A stretch of DNA of 64,000 nt from Zychaea mexicana (lineage: Eukaryota; Mucoromycota; Mucoromycetes; Mucorales; Lichtheimiaceae): positions 124,001 through 188,000 of the forward strand of contig NW_026516680.1 in NCBI RefSeq assembly GCF_025766255.1, read 5' to 3'. The notes under the pieces are model-generated. The model saw only the letters and a list, made by a program, of their open reading frames with translations, searched no databases and was not told the DNA's origin. A program made the position numbers and the translations under genes. Position 1 is the first letter of the stretch. Each line of letters begins with the position of its first letter. Shown piece by piece: positions 61,461-64,000 of the stretch.

Positions 61461-63957
61461 TGTAAAAAAATAATAACAGACATATACTTCCCTGCACTAC
61501 CACCAACCTATGTAAAAAAAAAGGCTCTTTGTGTATTTCCTTTACCTTTTACCACCATAAAAAACATGTGATGGATGGTCGTTGCACTTGATATTTTGTT
61601 GCTGGTAAAAGGGATAACACAAATAAGATTCTTGATTTCTTTTAACTACGATCCAAACATGCGGGAACAGGAGAGTAGATTATGCGGTCAACTTAACCTT
61701 CTAATCCACAAACTTATAAACTATAGACGCAATACCTCCCTTCTTTGGACTCAGTATATTCTTTGAATAAACTTAATAAATATCATAGATATTGTGAGCT
61801 GCTGGTAGAAATAGAAAGATGCAGAAAGATATTTGTCTCTAACAAGTTTAGCGATACTGTTCTACAGACTAATGCCAGAACACCTGTAACCCCGTTATGC
61901 GGCTCAGCAGACTTATGATAATTATTGTATTATGATTGTCACTGCCGTAAAAATGCATTTTTCTTATGTTTGAAGCTTATTTAGCTAGATATGTAGGAAT
62001 TACCTCTAACTGAAGTAAAATATCTCCTGCTGATACATACTCTTCTGATAGGACAAAAGTCCACTTGTTTGTCCGTAATACCATCCGTTATCCAGTATTA
62101 AGCTCTGTAATTGTGATTACTGAGTTATTTAGGGAGCCAGCTATCATACTATACTTGCTATCAACCTCTATACAGGTATGTATCTATTGCAAATTCTGTA
62201 TGACCTACAATTACTGCCAGAGTAATGTACCTTCCCTATACGTGCAGTGGATTTCATTTCATATTAGCCAAGTAGATCTATGTTTCAGCAGCAGGGATTT
62301 GATTTAAACAGGAGTGTTCTTCATGTCTATGTAGACCACAAGCATGTATAATATATCGTTATAAAGCGGTCCGGCTTACTTGCTGTGTTTGGCGTTTGGA
62401 AGCAGCACCACATCCCGGGAAAATAAACATCGTGGCCAAGGTCCGTGTGGAGCGCAGTGAGCATCCCAAGCTCGAGTGTAGCAAAAGTGACCATACACGT
62501 CGAGTCGAACAAGCGACACAACTGAATGGGCAGGCTTGCGTATTTGTCGAAGCCGGGATGAAAGTGCGGATTAACTATCACATTGTGTGCCGTTTGTAGG
62601 ATGGGGCGGGAAATCATGCTGGCCGTCGCTCGCGAAGGCTTTGCAGTCAAGGATGTAGACGAAATTAAAGAAGTCGTCTGTGGAATTTTGATGAAACTTA
62701 CTAGCACAGTTTTTGAAGATAGCAATGCGGAAAGAAGGGTGCAGCAGCAAATGATTGGCCATGTAACACTTATGGCGTAGTTACTGTGCGTGAGTTCATT
62801 GATTCGCTGCCAGCCCAAGGATGTTTGTTGTCAAATTTTAAAAACACGCGCGTCATTAGGTTTGCGAAAATCGACTCTTATCGCGTTTGGAATGCTCGGA
62901 TGTGTTCGAAGACGAGTCGTGCATAATATGGCCGGACCGTGAGCTGTCACACAAATAGTGTCGAGTCTAGTAAACGACACCGGTATAACCGTCTGATCAA
63001 GACGATCACGGCACTTTCACATTGATTATGTGTACTGTATCATGTCGTCGGGTTGCTGTCAATACATCGTTAGTAATGCTGCGTCGTCAACGAGACTGAC
63101 GACTCTAACCCTAGTGGGTGATGTATATAGAATGAGGGAGGGAAAAGAGCCATATCCGAACAAACAACTCCAGAAGTATACAGACATGGTTAGGCTGGTA
63201 CAACGGGACAGTAGAGAAGTGATGGCGAATATCAACGTAGTAAAAGGGACGAAGGGAGTGGAAAGCTCAATATAAATCAGAGAATACGGGGAGCCGATGG
63301 CTCCTTCGTCAAAATGATTGATACCCCAGCTCCCACAGTCAAATCACGCGTCGAATACGCTGATAAAGGTGCACTATAGTTTATCCTTGGGGTAGGGTGA
63401 ACTAACATATGTTCCAGTGAGGCTTGTGCTGTGGATACTAGGTGGAAGTCCTGTCACCACCGTAGAGCGATATGATTTGTTTGCGTAATCTAAGGATTTA
63501 AAGTCAAGTTGGACTCAATGTTGTTGAAGGTCGTAAAGCTGCTTCTTATTTTTAGAATCGGTCGATAAGATCCGAAATATACGAACGCATAGATATCTCC
63601 GAGCTGCTGGACCCAGAGTCGCTCGGTATAGAACATGGTAATTATTAACGCGCTCACAGTCGTCACAGCTAAAAGGGACCGGTTCCGGACTCCATCTATC
63701 TGCCGTATTGAATTCTTTGCTAAGGCGAAGAAACCGGTATACTTTACACCGAAATTTGATATTGTTGGTGACGATACAGCAACGTTATAATCAGTAACTG
63801 AAGCTGTAAAAAGCTAAACAAAACATTGGCAGGAGCAGCGATTGAGGCAAAAAAAAATCAAAAATCAAAAACAATTTAAATGATGTTAAATAGAAAAAGA
63901 AAAAAAATATCTCACAAAAAAGACAAAAGATGATCCACCTCAAGGGGTGGTATTTTA
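61461..63957. other. Intergenic with weak coding-like fragments
   Basis: AT-rich to about 62380. From 62396 to 62780 two plus-strand open stretches (GKINIVAKVRVERSEHPKLE.. and MGREIMLAVAREGFAVKD..) have charged, protein-like sequence, and the minus strand also holds a 163-codon ORF. Another plus-strand open stretch is 63030-63275. None has a recognisable motif. They may be remains of a mobile element or a decayed gene. Confidence 0.4.
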
Positions 63958-64000
63958 TGAAGAGAGTGGGATTCGAACCCACGCCTCCGAAGAGATCAGG
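63958..64000 (-). tRNA. 3' end of a class II tRNA gene, probably tRNA-Leu
   Basis: On the minus strand the T arm reads GTGGGTTCGAATCCCAC (5-bp stem, canonical B box GGTTCGAATCC). It is preceded by a long variable arm that can pair as CTC-TTCG-GAG and followed by an acceptor strand TCTCTTC with discriminator A (complement of 63958). A long variable arm means Leu or Ser, and discriminator A favours Leu in eukaryotes. The anticodon and 5' half lie beyond the window. T-rich sequence downstream (63895-63925 read on minus) can serve as RNA polymerase III terminator. Confidence 0.85.

Noticed and set aside
1..64000. Idea that several genes form a secondary-metabolite cluster (ANL enzyme, MFS transporter, hydrolase, transcription factor)
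   Set aside because: They are 20-50 kb apart with housekeeping genes between them, and no polyketide, terpene or peptide synthase core is present.

Overview
The window looks like nuclear DNA of a filamentous fungus, most likely an early-diverging one (Mucoromycota, Mucorales-type; inferred). The evidence is dense short GT-AG introns (mostly 54-160 nt), pyrimidine-rich leaders and fungal-only families: a DUF1752 (AreA-like) protein, an NDT80/PhoG factor, BRE4/ArAE_2-type and DHA2-type membrane proteins, and a fungal PUF protein. There are no operons, ribosome binding sites, CRISPR arrays or plasmid features. All exon joins were worked out by hand from splice sites and reading phase. Where a model is given exon by exon, the coding lengths add up to a whole number of codons.

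Layout. 1-1806 (+): 3' part of an adenylate-forming (ANL) enzyme. 2.6-3.7 kb (-): decayed partial copy of the MFS transporter found intact at 21-24 kb. 3.86-6.66 kb: transposon-rich patch with a GGGTC-rich hAT-like terminus, a broken DDE (Tc1/mariner-like) transposase gene carrying a 190-bp TA-flanked MITE in its first exon, and a decayed about 22-bp minisatellite. 7.0-9.15 kb (-): 12-exon mitochondrial class III CoA-transferase (SUGCT-like) with a 5-nt microexon. 10.6-15.2 kb (-): BRE4-like membrane protein of the aromatic acid exporter family. 17.75-20.25 kb (+): PUF RNA-binding protein. 20.9-24.0 kb (-): 15-exon DHA2-type MFS transporter with a 12-nt microexon. 26.3-27.4 kb (+): mitochondrial ribosomal protein uL22m. 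29.0-29.35 kb (+): CYSTM peptide. 32.1-33.0 kb (-): DUF1752 protein.

A gene-poor stretch runs from 33 to 40.5 kb. Then come a 2148-residue tandem-CH / rod / GAS2-domain cytoskeletal linker (40.5-47.1 kb, +), a gene-poor stretch with a 0.6-kb imperfect hairpin (48.77-49.38 kb), an HSL-type alpha/beta hydrolase (50.3-51.6 kb, +), an NDT80/PhoG transcription factor (55.1-57.4 kb, +), an unrecognised multi-exon helical protein (58.7-61.5 kb, +), and the 3' end of a class II tRNA (probably Leu) leaving the right edge on the minus strand.

The genes do not form one pathway. They are ordinary fungal housekeeping, transport and regulatory genes separated by 1-7 kb of AT-rich DNA holding repeats and transposon remains. 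I did not find a convincing new multi-gene system. The strongest unusual signals are the two microexons, a MITE whose computed removal restores an open frame, the long inverted repeat, an in-frame intron that encodes an apparent membrane segment, and the spectraplakin-like fungal protein.
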